Below, piece after piece: positions 1 through 9,752 of a DNA stretch of 64,000 nucleotides; the first letter of the stretch is position 1; each line of letters begins with the position of its first letter. Source of the DNA: Nocardioides antri (GTDB taxonomy: Bacteria > Actinomycetota > Actinomycetes > Propionibacteriales > Nocardioidaceae); the NCBI RefSeq assembly GCF_008373765.1, contig NZ_VUJW01000009.1, positions 62,001 through 126,000 of the forward strand. Direction: 5' to 3'. Position numbers and translations under genes: made by a program. The notes beneath the pieces were generated by a model. The model saw only the letters and a list, made by a program, of their open reading frames with translations. It made no database searches and had not been told where the DNA came from.

Positions 1-384
1 CGCCTCCTGCGGGGGCGGGGGCGGCGGCACGAGGTTCGAGGCGCCGAGCGAGCGCACCATGGTGACGAACTCGGCCGGCGACGGGCGACGGAACTTGACG
101 CCCTCCTTGAGCACCACCAGCGCGTCGTAGGGATCACCCGGGTGGGTGCCGTAGAGCTCGAGGTCGCCCGCGACGTAGGCACGGCCGAGCGCGAGGTCGG
201 GGTCCGGCGAGCTCATGAGGTAGTTGAGCCCGCGGTCGGTGGCGATGTGGAAGCGGTACGGCGCGTCCTCGGGGCCGGCCGCGCTGCCGTCGTAGGCGGT
301 GATCCGGAGCGGGAGCGGCTCCCGCGTCAGGCTCTCGAACGCCTCTGCGATCGAGAGCCTGGCCTTCCTCGGGGTCGGGGTCAT
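1..384 (-). CDS. tmsB: Cyclopropane-fatty-acid synthase family SAM methyltransferase, N-terminal part (10-methyl fatty acid synthesis)
   Basis: Partial gene: 128 residues are visible from the ATG at 384 and the frame runs off the left edge. The N-terminus (MTPTPRKARLSIAEAFESL, then a GRAYVAGDLELYG stretch) is typical of the CFA-synthase-like N-terminal domain; the SAM-binding domain would lie outside. Its ATG overlaps the TGA of the FAD oxidoreductase upstream (ATGA), so the two are translationally coupled. In actinobacteria this pair (BfaB/BfaA, also TmsB/TmsA) makes 10-methyl fatty acids such as tuberculostearic acid: the methyltransferase methylates a 9-unsaturated acyl chain in phospholipid and the partner reduces the methylene intermediate. 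The assignment rests on the partial domain plus this partner. A proline run (six P near residue 120) lies at the cut end. Confidence 0.8.
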   Translation of the reverse strand, partial: MTPTPRKARLSIAEAFESLTREPLPLRITAYDGSAAGPEDAPYRFHIATDRGLNYLMSSPDPDLALGRAYVAGDLELYGTHPGDPYDALVVLKEGVKFRRPSPAEFVTMVRSLGASNLVPPPPPPQEA

Positions 385-1772
385 CAGTGGCTCCTCACGG
401 CCTTGTCGTAGAGAGTGGTCAATCGGTCTTCGGGGTCGTAACGCCGCTTCACCGCGGCGAGCGCCGGCCCGTTGTAGAGCCGGTCGAAGGTGTCGCGGTC
501 GTAGAACGCCTCGGAGTAGAGGCTCTTGTGGCCCCCGAGCTGGTGGACCTTCTCCTCGATCGCGCGGTTCTTCGGAGAGTGGACGGCATCCGCCCCGACG
601 TGGACGGTGCCCCAGAAGCCGACGTTGACGTAGGTGAGCCCGGGCTCGAGCGGGTAGGCGGTCCAGCTCCTTCCGTCGGTCGAGCCTGTCGAGAGCAAGG
701 GGCAGATCCACACCGGCCGCATGCCGACCTCGGCGTCGAACCAGTCGAGGAACTCCGGCAGCCGGTCGACGGGCACCTCGACGTCCTGGACCACGCGCTC
801 CCGCAGCGGGCGGCCGGCCCGACGGTCGAGCCGGTCGGCGATCGCGAACCTCCGGTCGAGCTTGAGCAGCCGCATGTAGACGTCGGATCGCCGTCGGCTG
901 GCCGGCCAGAGCCGGCGCACCACGGGGTGCTGGGCGTAGAACGCGCCCGAGCACCAGAACCAGTCGGTGTCCCACCGCCAGAGATAGTCGTAGATCGTCA
1001 GCAGGTCCGTCTGCTTCTGCTGGATCGACCGGAAGTAGATCTGCTGGCCGGTGTAGTCGGACGGGGTCGACCGCCCCGGGTCGTCGGTCCAGCGCGCCAG
1101 GGTGAGGTAGTACTCCCCCGGCGCGAACGCGACCCCGTCGAGGCCGTCGACGGGCGCGCCGTCGTAGGCCCTCGTCTGGGTGATCTCCTCGATCGTCTTG
1201 GCGAGCAGGCCCGGGTCGTCGTACCGGACGTGCCGGAGCGCGACGTACGGCGCCACCCGCTCGAGCTCGATCCGGAGCCGGGTGGCGTAGCCGAGACTGC
1301 CGTAGGAGTTGGGGAACGCGTCGAACAGGTCGTCGCCCGGTCGCGTGGTGACCACCTCACCAGCGCCGGTGAAGACGTCCATCTCGAGCACCGACTCGTG
1401 CGGCAGGCCGCTGCGGAAGCTGGTCGACTCGATGCCGAGACCCGTCACCGCTCCGCCGAGGGTGATGGTGCGCAGCTGCGGCACGACCAGCGGCATCAGG
1501 CCGTGCGGGAGCGTGGCGTCGACGAGGTCCTCGTAGGTGCACATCCCCTGCACGTCGGCGGTCGGCGGTCCCTCGGCCGGGTGAGCATCGATCTGGATGA
1601 CGCCGGTCAGCCCGCTGACGTCGAGCCCCGGCGCGGTGCTGGCGGCACGCGCACGGAAGAGGTTCGTCGTCTGTTTGGCAAGGCGCACCGGCTCACCCGG
1701 CCCGATCGCGGAGTATGACGCCGCGAGCCGCGCGACTGCCGCTGCGTGACCCTCCCAAGCACGGTCTTGCAT
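384..1772 (-). CDS. tmsA: FAD-binding oxidoreductase, methylene-fatty-acyl reductase type (TmsA/BfaA-like)
   Basis: 462 residues. A PCMH-type FAD-binding domain spans about residues 45-175, with the glycine-rich segment GGAVTGLGIESTSFRSG near 106-122 and NSYGSLGY near 155-162, as in the DHCR24-like family. The C-terminal half carries the substrate cap. The stop codon overlaps the start of the CFA-synthase-like methyltransferase gene. Inference from family and pairing: it reduces the 10-methylene intermediate made by its partner to a 10-methyl fatty acyl chain. ATG 1772 was taken as start because no better in-frame start with a ribosome site is visible; the gene could be nearly leaderless. The upstream region (1773-1875) holds a small inverted repeat GCGACA-ACA-TGTCGC (1831-1845). 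Confidence 0.8.
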   Translation of the reverse strand: MQDRAWEGHAAAVARLAASYSAIGPGEPVRLAKQTTNLFRARAASTAPGLDVSGLTGVIQIDAHPAEGPPTADVQGMCTYEDLVDATLPHGLMPLVVPQLRTITLGGAVTGLGIESTSFRSGLPHESVLEMDVFTGAGEVVTTRPGDDLFDAFPNSYGSLGYATRLRIELERVAPYVALRHVRYDDPGLLAKTIEEITQTRAYDGAPVDGLDGVAFAPGEYYLTLARWTDDPGRSTPSDYTGQQIYFRSIQQKQTDLLTIYDYLWRWDTDWFWCSGAFYAQHPVVRRLWPASRRRSDVYMRLLKLDRRFAIADRLDRRAGRPLRERVVQDVEVPVDRLPEFLDWFDAEVGMRPVWICPLLSTGSTDGRSWTAYPLEPGLTYVNVGFWGTVHVGADAVHSPKNRAIEEKVHQLGGHKSLYSEAFYDRDTFDRLYNGPALAAVKRRYDPEDRLTTLYDKAVRSH

Positions 1773-1875
1773 GCCTCGAAACTACCGCGACCCGGCGACA
1801 ATCCCGTTATCGATTTTCGGACGACTTGATGCGACAACATGTCGCCCGACCGTCGTCCGCAGGCCGAGCTCGGGA

Positions 1876-2220
1876 TCAGACGGGAAGCGAGGTCGCGATC
1901 CTGCCGCGCGGGTCGCCGACGTGGACCACGACCCCGCCGGCGCCGGCGAAGTCCGCCAGCGCCGCGCGGTCGGCCTCGGCGAGCTCGCCCGACTCGCCCA
2001 GGACGACGACGGCGTCCACCCCCGTCGAGCCGGATGCGACGGCCATCGCCACACAGGCGTGCACTGCCGAGAGCCGGAGGGACGGGAGGTCGACGGTGGC
2101 GGCGGCGTAGGTGCGGCCGTCGGTGTCGCGTGCCGCTGCGCCCTCGGCCGCGCCGATCCGGGCGCGGGTGGCGCGCGCGAGGGTGACGAGCTTCTTGTCC
2201 TCGGCCGACAGGTCATCCAT
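1876..2220 (-). CDS. Cytidine-deaminase-like small protein, zinc ligands not visible
   Basis: 114 residues (MDDLSAEDKKLVTLARA at the N-terminus). The sequence recalls the small cytidine-deaminase-fold protein that sits between the CorC-type gene and era in actinobacteria (compare Rv2365c in M. tuberculosis). The usual deaminase zinc motifs (C/HAE and PCxxC) are absent: there is one cysteine, in HACVAMAVASG near the centre. Deaminase activity is therefore unlikely, and the role is unknown. The start at 2220 was preferred to upstream in-frame codons because homologues begin with a short acidic MDDLS-like stretch. Here the usual neighbour era is missing and an RTX-type gene separates it from the CorC-type gene. 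Confidence 0.7.
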   Translation of the reverse strand: MDDLSAEDKKLVTLARATRARIGAAEGAAARDTDGRTYAAATVDLPSLRLSAVHACVAMAVASGSTGVDAVVVLGESGELAEADRAALADFAGAGGVVVHVGDPRGRIATSLPV

Positions 2221-2389
2221 GGCGGCGATTATCCCGAACCCGTCGGGGCGGTCTCCGCCCGCGCCCGGTAAAAGGTGGTCTAGATCGCCTCGCAGATCCC
2301 GACGCCGGGTTAGCGTCGTGGAGCGACGTCCCGGCTCGGGCCAAGGTCTCGCCCCACATATCCGAGGCACCACGAAGGATGGGGACACG

Positions 2390-3481
2390 ATGCTCCCTCG
2401 CTTGCTCCCGAGCCCACGCGCACAGATCACCACACGTCGAGCCCTCGCGATCGCGGCTCTCGCGGTCGGGATCGTCGCTCCGACGACCGCGCTCGCGCCA
2501 CCGGCGAAGGCCGTCTCCTCCTGCTGGTTCGAGCCCGCCACCATCGTGGGCGCCGGCACCATCCACGGCACGCCCGGCGACGACGTCATCATCGGCTCGG
2601 CCGGGGCCGACACGATCTACGGCGGCGGCGGCGAGGACCGCGTCTGCTCCCTGGGCGGTGACGACTTCCTGTACGGCGAGGCGGGCTACGACCGCATGGG
2701 CGGTGGCGCCGGCAACGACACCCTCGAGGCAGGGGCCGAGGGCGCCCGGCTCAGCGGCGGTGCCGGGGACGACCATCTCACCGGGGACCAGAATGCCCCC
2801 GCCGCCCAGACCGAGTGGATCAGCGGCGACTCCGGCAACGACCACATCGTCGGGGGCACGGGCAGCGCGTTGCTCTACGGAGGGACCGACAACGACGAGA
2901 TCCTCGGTGGTCCGGGAGACGACATCATCGGCGCGGGTGGCGGTGACGACAACGTCTCCGGCGGCGACGGCACCAACCGGATCGACGGAGGTGCGGGCAA
3001 CGACGTGATGATCGGCGGCGCCGACCGGGACTACATGTACGGGCAGTTCGGCGACGACCGTCTCGAGGGTCGCGGTTGGGCAGACTTCCTCAACGGCAAC
3101 GCCGGACTGGACACCATCCTCGGTGGTGTCGACGATGACCAGATCCGCGGAGGCGAGCACGCCGACGTGCTGAACGGCGGTCCGAACTACGACAAGATCC
3201 TCGGCGGAGTCGGTGACGACAGGATCCTCGGCGCCACCGGCGGCGACGACCTGTACGGCGAGGCCGGGGCAGACGAGATCGCCGGCGGCGACGTGCGCGA
3301 CAGGATATGGGGCGGCGCCGGGAACGACGTGCTCGAGGGTGGTCCCGGCGACGACCGCCTCCTGGGCGAGGAGGACGACGACTTCCTCTACGGCCACGAC
3401 GGCAACGACTACCTCAGTGGCGGCACCGGCACGGACCACCTCAACGGCGGCCCGGGCACCAACACCCTGGTCGACCCCTGA
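2390..3481 (+). CDS. Secreted calcium-binding RTX-type repeat protein
   Basis: 363 residues. A signal peptide is visible (RR near 16-17, hydrophobic core to about residue 36, probable cleavage after the AKA motif). The rest is a nearly continuous array of acidic nonapeptide repeats of the GGxGxDxUx type, for example GGPGDDIIGAG and GGAGNDVLEGG, about 20 units. Such repeats fold into a calcium-bound parallel beta-roll outside the cell. No catalytic domain is present, so it may be a surface or matrix protein rather than a toxin. An AAGGA site lies about 11 nt before the ATG. It runs convergently into the CorC-type gene and interrupts a conserved gene order. Confidence 0.85.
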   Translation: MLPRLLPSPRAQITTRRALAIAALAVGIVAPTTALAPPAKAVSSCWFEPATIVGAGTIHGTPGDDVIIGSAGADTIYGGGGEDRVCSLGGDDFLYGEAGYDRMGGGAGNDTLEAGAEGARLSGGAGDDHLTGDQNAPAAQTEWISGDSGNDHIVGGTGSALLYGGTDNDEILGGPGDDIIGAGGGDDNVSGGDGTNRIDGGAGNDVMIGGADRDYMYGQFGDDRLEGRGWADFLNGNAGLDTILGGVDDDQIRGGEHADVLNGGPNYDKILGGVGDDRILGATGGDDLYGEAGADEIAGGDVRDRIWGGAGNDVLEGGPGDDRLLGEEDDDFLYGHDGNDYLSGGTGTDHLNGGPGTNTLVDP

Positions 3482-3494
3482 CGACCTGACCGGG

Positions 3495-4802
3495 TCACCC
3501 CGCGGAGGTGCGCTCCTCGGACTCGGCCGAAGCCGGCTCTAGCAGCCGGATCCGGACGGTGCCGACCTTGTTGCGACGGCCGGCCGGCTGCTCGGCCTCG
3601 AAGCGCAGCCCGTGGCACTCGACGGAGGAACCGGGGATCGGGACCTTGCCGAGGTGCTTGGCCATCAGGCCGCCGATCGAGTCGACGTCCTCCTCCTCGA
3701 CGTCGAACCCGAAGATCTCGTCGAGGTCGTCGATCGGGTAGCGGGAGGAGACCCGGACCTCGCCGTCGCCGAGGTGCTCGACCTCGATCCCCACCTCGTC
3801 GTACTCGTCGGTGATCTCGCCGACGATCTCCTCGAGCAGGTCCTCGATCGTGATGAGGCCGGCGGTGCCGCCGTACTCGTCGACCACGATCGCGATGTGC
3901 TGGCGCCGGGCCTGCATCTCCCGCATGAGGTCGTCGACCGGCTTGGAGTCCGGCACCCAGACCACGGGCCGCATGATCTCCTCCACCCGCTGCGTGAGCT
4001 CGACGTCGGGCGCCTCGAAGTCGCGGCGGACGACATCCTTGAGGTAGGCGAAGCCGCGCACGTCGTCGAGGTTCTCGCCGATCACCGGGACCCGGGAGAA
4101 GCCGGACCGCAGGAACAGCGACAGCGTCTGCCGGAGGTTCTTGTAGGACTCGATGTAGACGACGTCGCCGCGCGGCACCATCACCTCGCGGACGGTGGTG
4201 TCGCCGAGCTCGAAGACCGAGTGGATCATCTTGCGCTCGCCCGACTCGATGACGGCGGACGCCTCCGCCATGTCGACGAGCTCGCGGAGCTCGGTCTCGG
4301 TCGAGAACGGGCCCTCGCGGAAGCCGCGGCCCGGAGTGATGGCGTTGCCGATCATGATCAGGAGCTTCGGGAACGGCCCGAGGATCCGGGTCAGCGCCCA
4401 CAGCGGCGCGGCCGACCACAGCGCGACCGACTCGGCGTGCTGCCGGCCGAGGGTGCGCGGCGCCACGCCCACGACGACAAAGGAGACGACGAGCATCGCG
4501 CCGGTGGCGAGCCCGACCCGCGCCCAGAAGGACTGGTCGACGTACTCCGTGACGAGGACGGTGACCAACACGATCGCCGCGATCTCGCAGAGCATGCGGA
4601 CGAAGAGCGCCGTGTTGAGGTACGGCGGCGCGTCGTCGAGCACGACGACCAGCCGCTGCGCGCCGGTGCGCGCCTCACCCTCGAGCTCGCCCGCGCGGGC
4701 GCGGGAGAACCCGCCGAGCGCGGCCTCGGCCGCGGCGAAGAGTCCTGCCAGCACCACCAGGACGGCCGCGGTGACGAGCAGCCACAGGTCCCCGGTCGAC
4801 AT
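3495..4802 (-). CDS. CNNM/CorC family membrane protein (DUF21, CBS pair, CorC_HlyC domain)
   Basis: 435 residues. An N-terminal DUF21 membrane domain with about four hydrophobic segments covers residues 1-190, followed by a CBS pair (about 215-330) and a C-terminal CorC/HlyC domain ending near 425. The family (often labelled hemolysin) is linked to magnesium/cobalt efflux or transport control. It sits 16 nt downstream of ybeY in the phoH-ybeY-corC cluster, presumably one transcription unit. The label hemolysin should not be taken as evidence of toxin activity. Confidence 0.92.
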   Translation of the reverse strand: MSTGDLWLLVTAAVLVVLAGLFAAAEAALGGFSRARAGELEGEARTGAQRLVVVLDDAPPYLNTALFVRMLCEIAAIVLVTVLVTEYVDQSFWARVGLATGAMLVVSFVVVGVAPRTLGRQHAESVALWSAAPLWALTRILGPFPKLLIMIGNAITPGRGFREGPFSTETELRELVDMAEASAVIESGERKMIHSVFELGDTTVREVMVPRGDVVYIESYKNLRQTLSLFLRSGFSRVPVIGENLDDVRGFAYLKDVVRRDFEAPDVELTQRVEEIMRPVVWVPDSKPVDDLMREMQARRQHIAIVVDEYGGTAGLITIEDLLEEIVGEITDEYDEVGIEVEHLGDGEVRVSSRYPIDDLDEIFGFDVEEEDVDSIGGLMAKHLGKVPIPGSSVECHGLRFEAEQPAGRRNKVGTVRIRLLEPASAESEERTSAG

Positions 4803-4818
4803 CGAACGACCCCCGGCC

Positions 4819-5290
4819 TCAGCCGGCCGTCGAGGCGCCGGCGCGCCACTGCGCCAGCAGCTGGTCCTGCAACCCGAACATCTCCTTGTGCTCCGCCGGC
4901 TCCGCGTGGTCGTAGCCGAGGAGGTGCAGGATGCCGTGCACGGTCAGCAGCTCGAGCTCGGGGACAGTGCCATGGCCGGCCGCTTGGCCCTGCCGCTCGG
5001 CGACCGCGGGGCAGAGCACCAGGTCACCGAGAATCCCCTCCTCGGGCTCCTCGGTCACCAGGCCGGGCCGGAGCTCGTCCATCGGGAAGGCGAGCACGTC
5101 GGTCGGGCCCTCCTTCTCCATCCAGTGCTCGTTGAGCTGCGCGATGGTCTCCTCGTCGACCGCCTTGATGCAGAGCTCGGCGAGCGGGTGCACGCGCATC
5201 TGGTCCATCACGAACCTGCTGAGCCGTGCCAGGTGCTTCACGTCGACGCCGGTGCCGGACTCGTCGAGGACCTCGATGCTCACGAGGGAA

Positions 5291-5298
<8 letters not shown>
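4819..5298 (-). CDS. ybeY: Endoribonuclease/rRNA maturation factor YbeY
   Basis: 159 residues. The zinc-binding signature HGILHLLGYDH is complete at residues 121-131 and is followed by the usual short C-terminal tail. YbeY acts in 16S rRNA 3'-end processing and ribosome quality control. The start overlaps the 3' end of phoH by 8 nt, indicating co-transcription and coupling in the phoH-ybeY-corC order common to actinobacteria. Confidence 0.95.
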
Positions 5299-6355
<1,057 letters not shown>

Positions 6356-6432
6356 TCATGCTACGCCCCCTCAACGCCCGGCCCGAGCGAGTTAATCCGC
6401 CGGGAGTAGTTCGGGGCGCGTACCGTTGCCGC

Positions 6433-6696
6433 ATGGCGCAACCGGACGAGTACGACGACGAGCCGGTCGAGCTCCTCGACGACTCGGCCGAGCCGGACTG
6501 GTTCCCGGGCAACCACCTGCCCGCGGACGCCCGGAGGCTGGGCCTCACGCACCACGTCCCCGACGGCGCGCTGCTCGACTTCGCCGGGTCGCTCGACGGC
6601 GCGAAGCCCTACCACCGGTTCGCCGCGTGGCTGCTGCTCGTCGTCTTCGGCCTGCCGGTGCTCTTCGCCCTGATGCGCCTGTTCCAGGCCCTCTGA
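6433..6696 (+). CDS. Small hypothetical protein with one C-terminal membrane segment
   Basis: 87 residues. The first half is acidic (DEYDDEPVELLDDSAEPDW), then a hydrophobic helix occupies roughly residues 64-84 near the C-terminus, so it is probably tail-anchored with a cytoplasmic acidic domain. I do not recognise the family. It stands alone, divergent from phoH and abutting the HIT gene stop to stop (6696/6697). Start chosen at the first ATG after the divergent promoter gap. Confidence 0.7.
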   Translation: MAQPDEYDDEPVELLDDSAEPDWFPGNHLPADARRLGLTHHVPDGALLDFAGSLDGAKPYHRFAAWLLLVVFGLPVLFALMRLFQAL

Positions 6697-7062
6697 TCAG
6701 CCGGGCGGCCAGGTCATCGTCCGCCCGCCGAGGACGTGCAGGTGCGCGTGGAAGACGGACTGGTGCGCGGCCGGACCGGTGTTGAGCACCATCCGGTAGC
6801 CCCCGTCAGGCCCGTCCAGACCCTCCTCGGCCGCGATCTCCCGCGCCGCGTCGAAGAGGTGCGCCGCGGTGGCGGGCTCGTTCTCGGCGAGGGCGGCGGC
6901 GTTCGGGTAGTGGCTGCGCGGGATCACCAGGACGTGCGTCGGAGCCTGGGGGTTCAGGTCACGGAAGGCGACCGTCGTCTCCGACTCGTGCACGATGGTC
7001 GCCTCGATGTTCCCCGAGGCGATCTTGCAGAACAGGCAGTCCGGGTCTGTGGGAGAGGTCAC
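6697..7062 (-). CDS. HIT family nucleotide hydrolase
   Basis: 121 residues, the usual size of an Hint-type protein. The zinc-like CLFC motif is near the N-terminus and the catalytic histidine triad FHAHLHVLGG lies at about residues 104-113. The family cleaves nucleotide phosphoramidates and related adenylated substrates; the actual substrate cannot be read from sequence. It is a single gene, divergent from the sigma-factor operon. Confidence 0.93.
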   Translation of the reverse strand: MTSPTDPDCLFCKIASGNIEATIVHESETTVAFRDLNPQAPTHVLVIPRSHYPNAAALAENEPATAAHLFDAAREIAAEEGLDGPDGGYRMVLNTGPAAHQSVFHAHLHVLGGRTMTWPPG

Positions 7063-7186
7063 CGTCGTACCTTCCCAAATGGGGGCGCGCCGACGTCAAC
7101 CCAACCGCCGGGACCCGCGTGGAACTAGCGTGACCGCCTATGCAGCGACTGCCGGGATCGCGCCGCACCCCGCCTGGGAGATCGGC

Positions 7187-7756
7187 GTGACCGACGCGCG
7201 CCCCGACGCCCAGTCGAACGCCGAGTCGAACGCCGGGTCGGACGCGGACGCCGCGGTCGAGGCGCTGTACCTCGCGCACTGGGACCAGCTGGTCCGGCTG
7301 TCGGTGCTGCTCGTGCACGACAAGGGCATGGCCGAGGAGATCGTCCAGGACGCGCTCGTCGCCGTCCACCAGAAGTGGGACCGGCTCACCGACCACCACA
7401 AGGCGCTGGCCTACCTGCGCCAGGCCGTGGTCAACCGCTCCCGGTCCGCGCTGCGGCACCGCGGCGTCGTCAGCCGTTACCTCGCCCGCCAGCACACGCC
7501 CGAGTCGGCGCCCGGCGCCGACCAGCCGGTGCTGGGCGACAGCAGACGACAGATGGTCCTCGACGCGCTCCAGGAGCTGCCCCGCCGCCAGCGCGAGGTG
7601 CTGGCGCTGCGCTACTACCTCGACCTCTCGGAGGCGGAGATCGCCGAGACCCTCGGCATCAGCCGCGGTGCGGTGAAGAGCCACGCGTCCCGCGGCGGCG
7701 CCGCCCTGCGGCCGATCCTCGAGCGACTCGGCCCGGACCTGAGGGCCGACGGATGA
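7187..7756 (+). CDS. SigE-family ECF RNA polymerase sigma factor
   Basis: 189 residues from the GTG at 7187, which has GGGAG six nucleotides upstream; an open frame continues upstream but overlaps the HIT gene and lacks such a site. Sigma region 2 includes the AEEIVQDALVAVHQKW segment and region 4 the LPRRQREVLALRYYLDLSE and ISRGAVKSHASRG helix-turn-helix. The type matches the actinobacterial SigE-family (SigE-like, about 170 aa) of ECF factors. Its stop overlaps the start of the next gene (ATGA), whose product is a single-pass membrane protein and a plausible partner. Confidence 0.92.
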   Translation: MTDARPDAQSNAESNAGSDADAAVEALYLAHWDQLVRLSVLLVHDKGMAEEIVQDALVAVHQKWDRLTDHHKALAYLRQAVVNRSRSALRHRGVVSRYLARQHTPESAPGADQPVLGDSRRQMVLDALQELPRRQREVLALRYYLDLSEAEIAETLGISRGAVKSHASRGGAALRPILERLGPDLRADG

Positions 7757-8781
7757 ACGACGACATGGACCACGAGGACCGGCTGCGCGCGCTCTTCCAC
7801 GACGCCGTCTCCGACGTCGAGCCGCGCGACCGGCTGGCCGACGTACGACGGCGGACCCGCGCGCGTCGTACGTCCGGTGGGCGGCACTGGGCGCCGCTCC
7901 TCGTCGGTGCGGGTGCGGTGGCGGCGACCGTCGTGGCCGCGACGTTCGTGTTCGGCGGTCTCGGCGACGACCCGGAGCCGGACCACGACATCCCGATTGC
8001 CGGCACGTCCTCGACGGACGGCCCGACCACGGCTGCGGCCGGCGTCTACTTCGTCGGGGAGACCCCGACCGGTCCGCGGCTGTTCCGGGAGTTCCAGGCG
8101 GTCACACGGACCGCCGACCCGGAGCAGAAGGTCCTCTACGCGCTCCAGCGACTGACCTTCGACCTGGGCCCGCGCGATCCCGACTACCGCACGCTGTGGC
8201 CGTCGGACTCGTTCAGCGCGGTCCGGCTCGAGGACGACCGGATCGTCGTCGAGCTCGGCACGGACGGAGCCCTCACCGGCGACTCCGGCCTGGGACGGCT
8301 CGGCGTCCAGCAGGCGGTCTACACCGCCGAGGCGGCCCTGGGCGAGAGGTTGCCGCTGGCCTTCGAGTGGAACGGCGAGCTGGCCCGGGAGGTGCTGGGG
8401 CTCTTCGTGGCAGCGACCGTCGACCGCGACTCGTCGTTCGCGCTGACCGCGCCGGTCAACATCAGCGACCCGTCGGAGGGGCTCCGCGTCGACGTGGACA
8501 CCTGGAGCGCCAACGGCACCATGTCGACCAACGTCCGCCGGGTCGCGTGGACCCTGTCGCTCGACGGCGACGTCGTCCTGCGGGGCCGTGCGGAGCCGGC
8601 TGCGATCGACGGTCCCGACGCCCGGGCGACCCTCGGCGCTCCCGGCTGGGAGACCGGGGAGATCGACCTCAGCGGCCTCGCCCCGGGTGACTACGTCTTC
8701 GAGGTCACGGGCCTCGACGTCGGACAGACGTCCGACGCCGCCCGTGAATTCAGCGACACGCGGACCATCACCGTCCGCTGA
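7753..8781 (+). CDS. Membrane-anchored GerMN and Gmad2 domain protein, possible sigma-factor regulator
   Basis: 342 residues. A charged cytoplasmic N-terminus (about 1-44) is followed by one membrane helix (about 46-68), a GerMN-like domain around 95-235 (PDYRTLWPSDSF, then VVELGTD) and a Gmad2 immunoglobulin-like domain to the C-terminus. GerMN and Gmad2 domains are known from spore-germination-type and cell-envelope proteins. The 4-nt overlap with the sigma gene and the N-in, one-helix topology resemble anti-sigma factors, but no ZAS motif is visible, so the regulatory role is inference. It is paralogous to the lipoprotein downstream. Confidence 0.82.
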   Translation: MNDDMDHEDRLRALFHDAVSDVEPRDRLADVRRRTRARRTSGGRHWAPLLVGAGAVAATVVAATFVFGGLGDDPEPDHDIPIAGTSSTDGPTTAAAGVYFVGETPTGPRLFREFQAVTRTADPEQKVLYALQRLTFDLGPRDPDYRTLWPSDSFSAVRLEDDRIVVELGTDGALTGDSGLGRLGVQQAVYTAEAALGERLPLAFEWNGELAREVLGLFVAATVDRDSSFALTAPVNISDPSEGLRVDVDTWSANGTMSTNVRRVAWTLSLDGDVVLRGRAEPAAIDGPDARATLGAPGWETGEIDLSGLAPGDYVFEVTGLDVGQTSDAAREFSDTRTITVR

Positions 8782-8809
8782 CCCCCTCATGACAGCAAGG
8801 ATCAAAGCC

Positions 8810-9721
8810 ATGAAGCGCCACACCTTCCCCCTGGCCATCACCGCGACGCTCGCCGCCCTCGTCCTGACCGCGTGCGGTGAGGACGAGCCGTCCGGCTCGG
8901 CCGACGACCCGGCCTCGTCTCCGACGCAGAGCGAGAGCGAGCCCACCACCTCGGCTCCCGTCTCGACCCCGACGGAGAGCCCGACGACGAGCGACACGGC
9001 GACGGCGGAGACCGTCGAGGCGCCGATCTTCTTCGCGGCCGACACGGCGAACGGCCAGGGCCTCTTCGCCGAGGTCCGGACGATCGAGGCGGACAACCCG
9101 CTCGAGGAGGCGGCCGCGATCATGGTGGCCGGCGACGCGAACGACCCCGACTACCGCACGCTGTTCCCGGCCGGGTCCTTCGAGAGCATCGAGTACGACG
9201 GCGAGAAGTTCGTCGTGACCGTCCCGGACGACGGCTGGAGCACCCGCGCGCCGGGGATGAGCAAGGCCGACGCCGAGCTCGCCGTCCAGCAGCTCGTCTA
9301 CACACTGCAGGCCGTGGAGGGCGCCGAGGTGCCCGTCGTGGTCGCCCCCACCGGGCTCCTCTTCGGGGTCGACGCCTCGACCATCGGCGCCGCCGACGAG
9401 CTCGACGTGCGCGGCCTCGTGAACGTCCTCTCCCCCGGTGAGGGAGAGACGGTCAGCGGCTCGTTCACCGCGTCCGGCGAGGCGAGCTCGTTCGAGGCCA
9501 CCGTGCCGTGGGAGGTCCGTGACGAGACCGGCGCCACGGTCCTCGACGGGTTCGCCACAGCGGAGGGCTGGCTCGACGGGCTCTACCCGTGGGAGACCGA
9601 GGTCGACGTCAGCGGCCTCGAGCCGGGCACCTACACGTTCGTGGCGATGACCGACGACCCGTCCGGCGGCACCGAGGGCCACGGCCCGACCGAGGACACC
9701 AAGACGATCGTCGTCGAGTGA
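8810..9721 (+). CDS. Lipoprotein with GerMN and Gmad2 domains
   Basis: 303 residues. A type II signal peptide with lipobox LTAC puts the lipidated cysteine near residue 23, followed by a Ser/Thr/Glu-rich linker to about 65. The GerMN-like region (DPDYRTLFPAGSFESIEYDG) and a C-terminal Gmad2 domain match the preceding gene closely. The ATG at 8810 has AAGGA nine nucleotides upstream; a second ATG at 8789 is less well placed. It lies 28 nt after its paralogue, so it is probably the third gene of the sigma-factor operon and acts at the outer face of the membrane. Confidence 0.88.
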   Translation: MKRHTFPLAITATLAALVLTACGEDEPSGSADDPASSPTQSESEPTTSAPVSTPTESPTTSDTATAETVEAPIFFAADTANGQGLFAEVRTIEADNPLEEAAAIMVAGDANDPDYRTLFPAGSFESIEYDGEKFVVTVPDDGWSTRAPGMSKADAELAVQQLVYTLQAVEGAEVPVVVAPTGLLFGVDASTIGAADELDVRGLVNVLSPGEGETVSGSFTASGEASSFEATVPWEVRDETGATVLDGFATAEGWLDGLYPWETEVDVSGLEPGTYTFVAMTDDPSGGTEGHGPTEDTKTIVVE

Positions 9722-9752
9722 CCCTCTGCCCGCCTCGCGGCCGCTGAGGTCG

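Noticed and set aside
2390-4802. Hemolysin toxin system (RTX gene plus 'hemolysin' CorC-type gene)
   Set aside because: The CorC-type family is an ion-homeostasis family whose hemolysin label is historical, and the RTX gene has no toxin domain, acyltransferase or type I secretion genes beside it.
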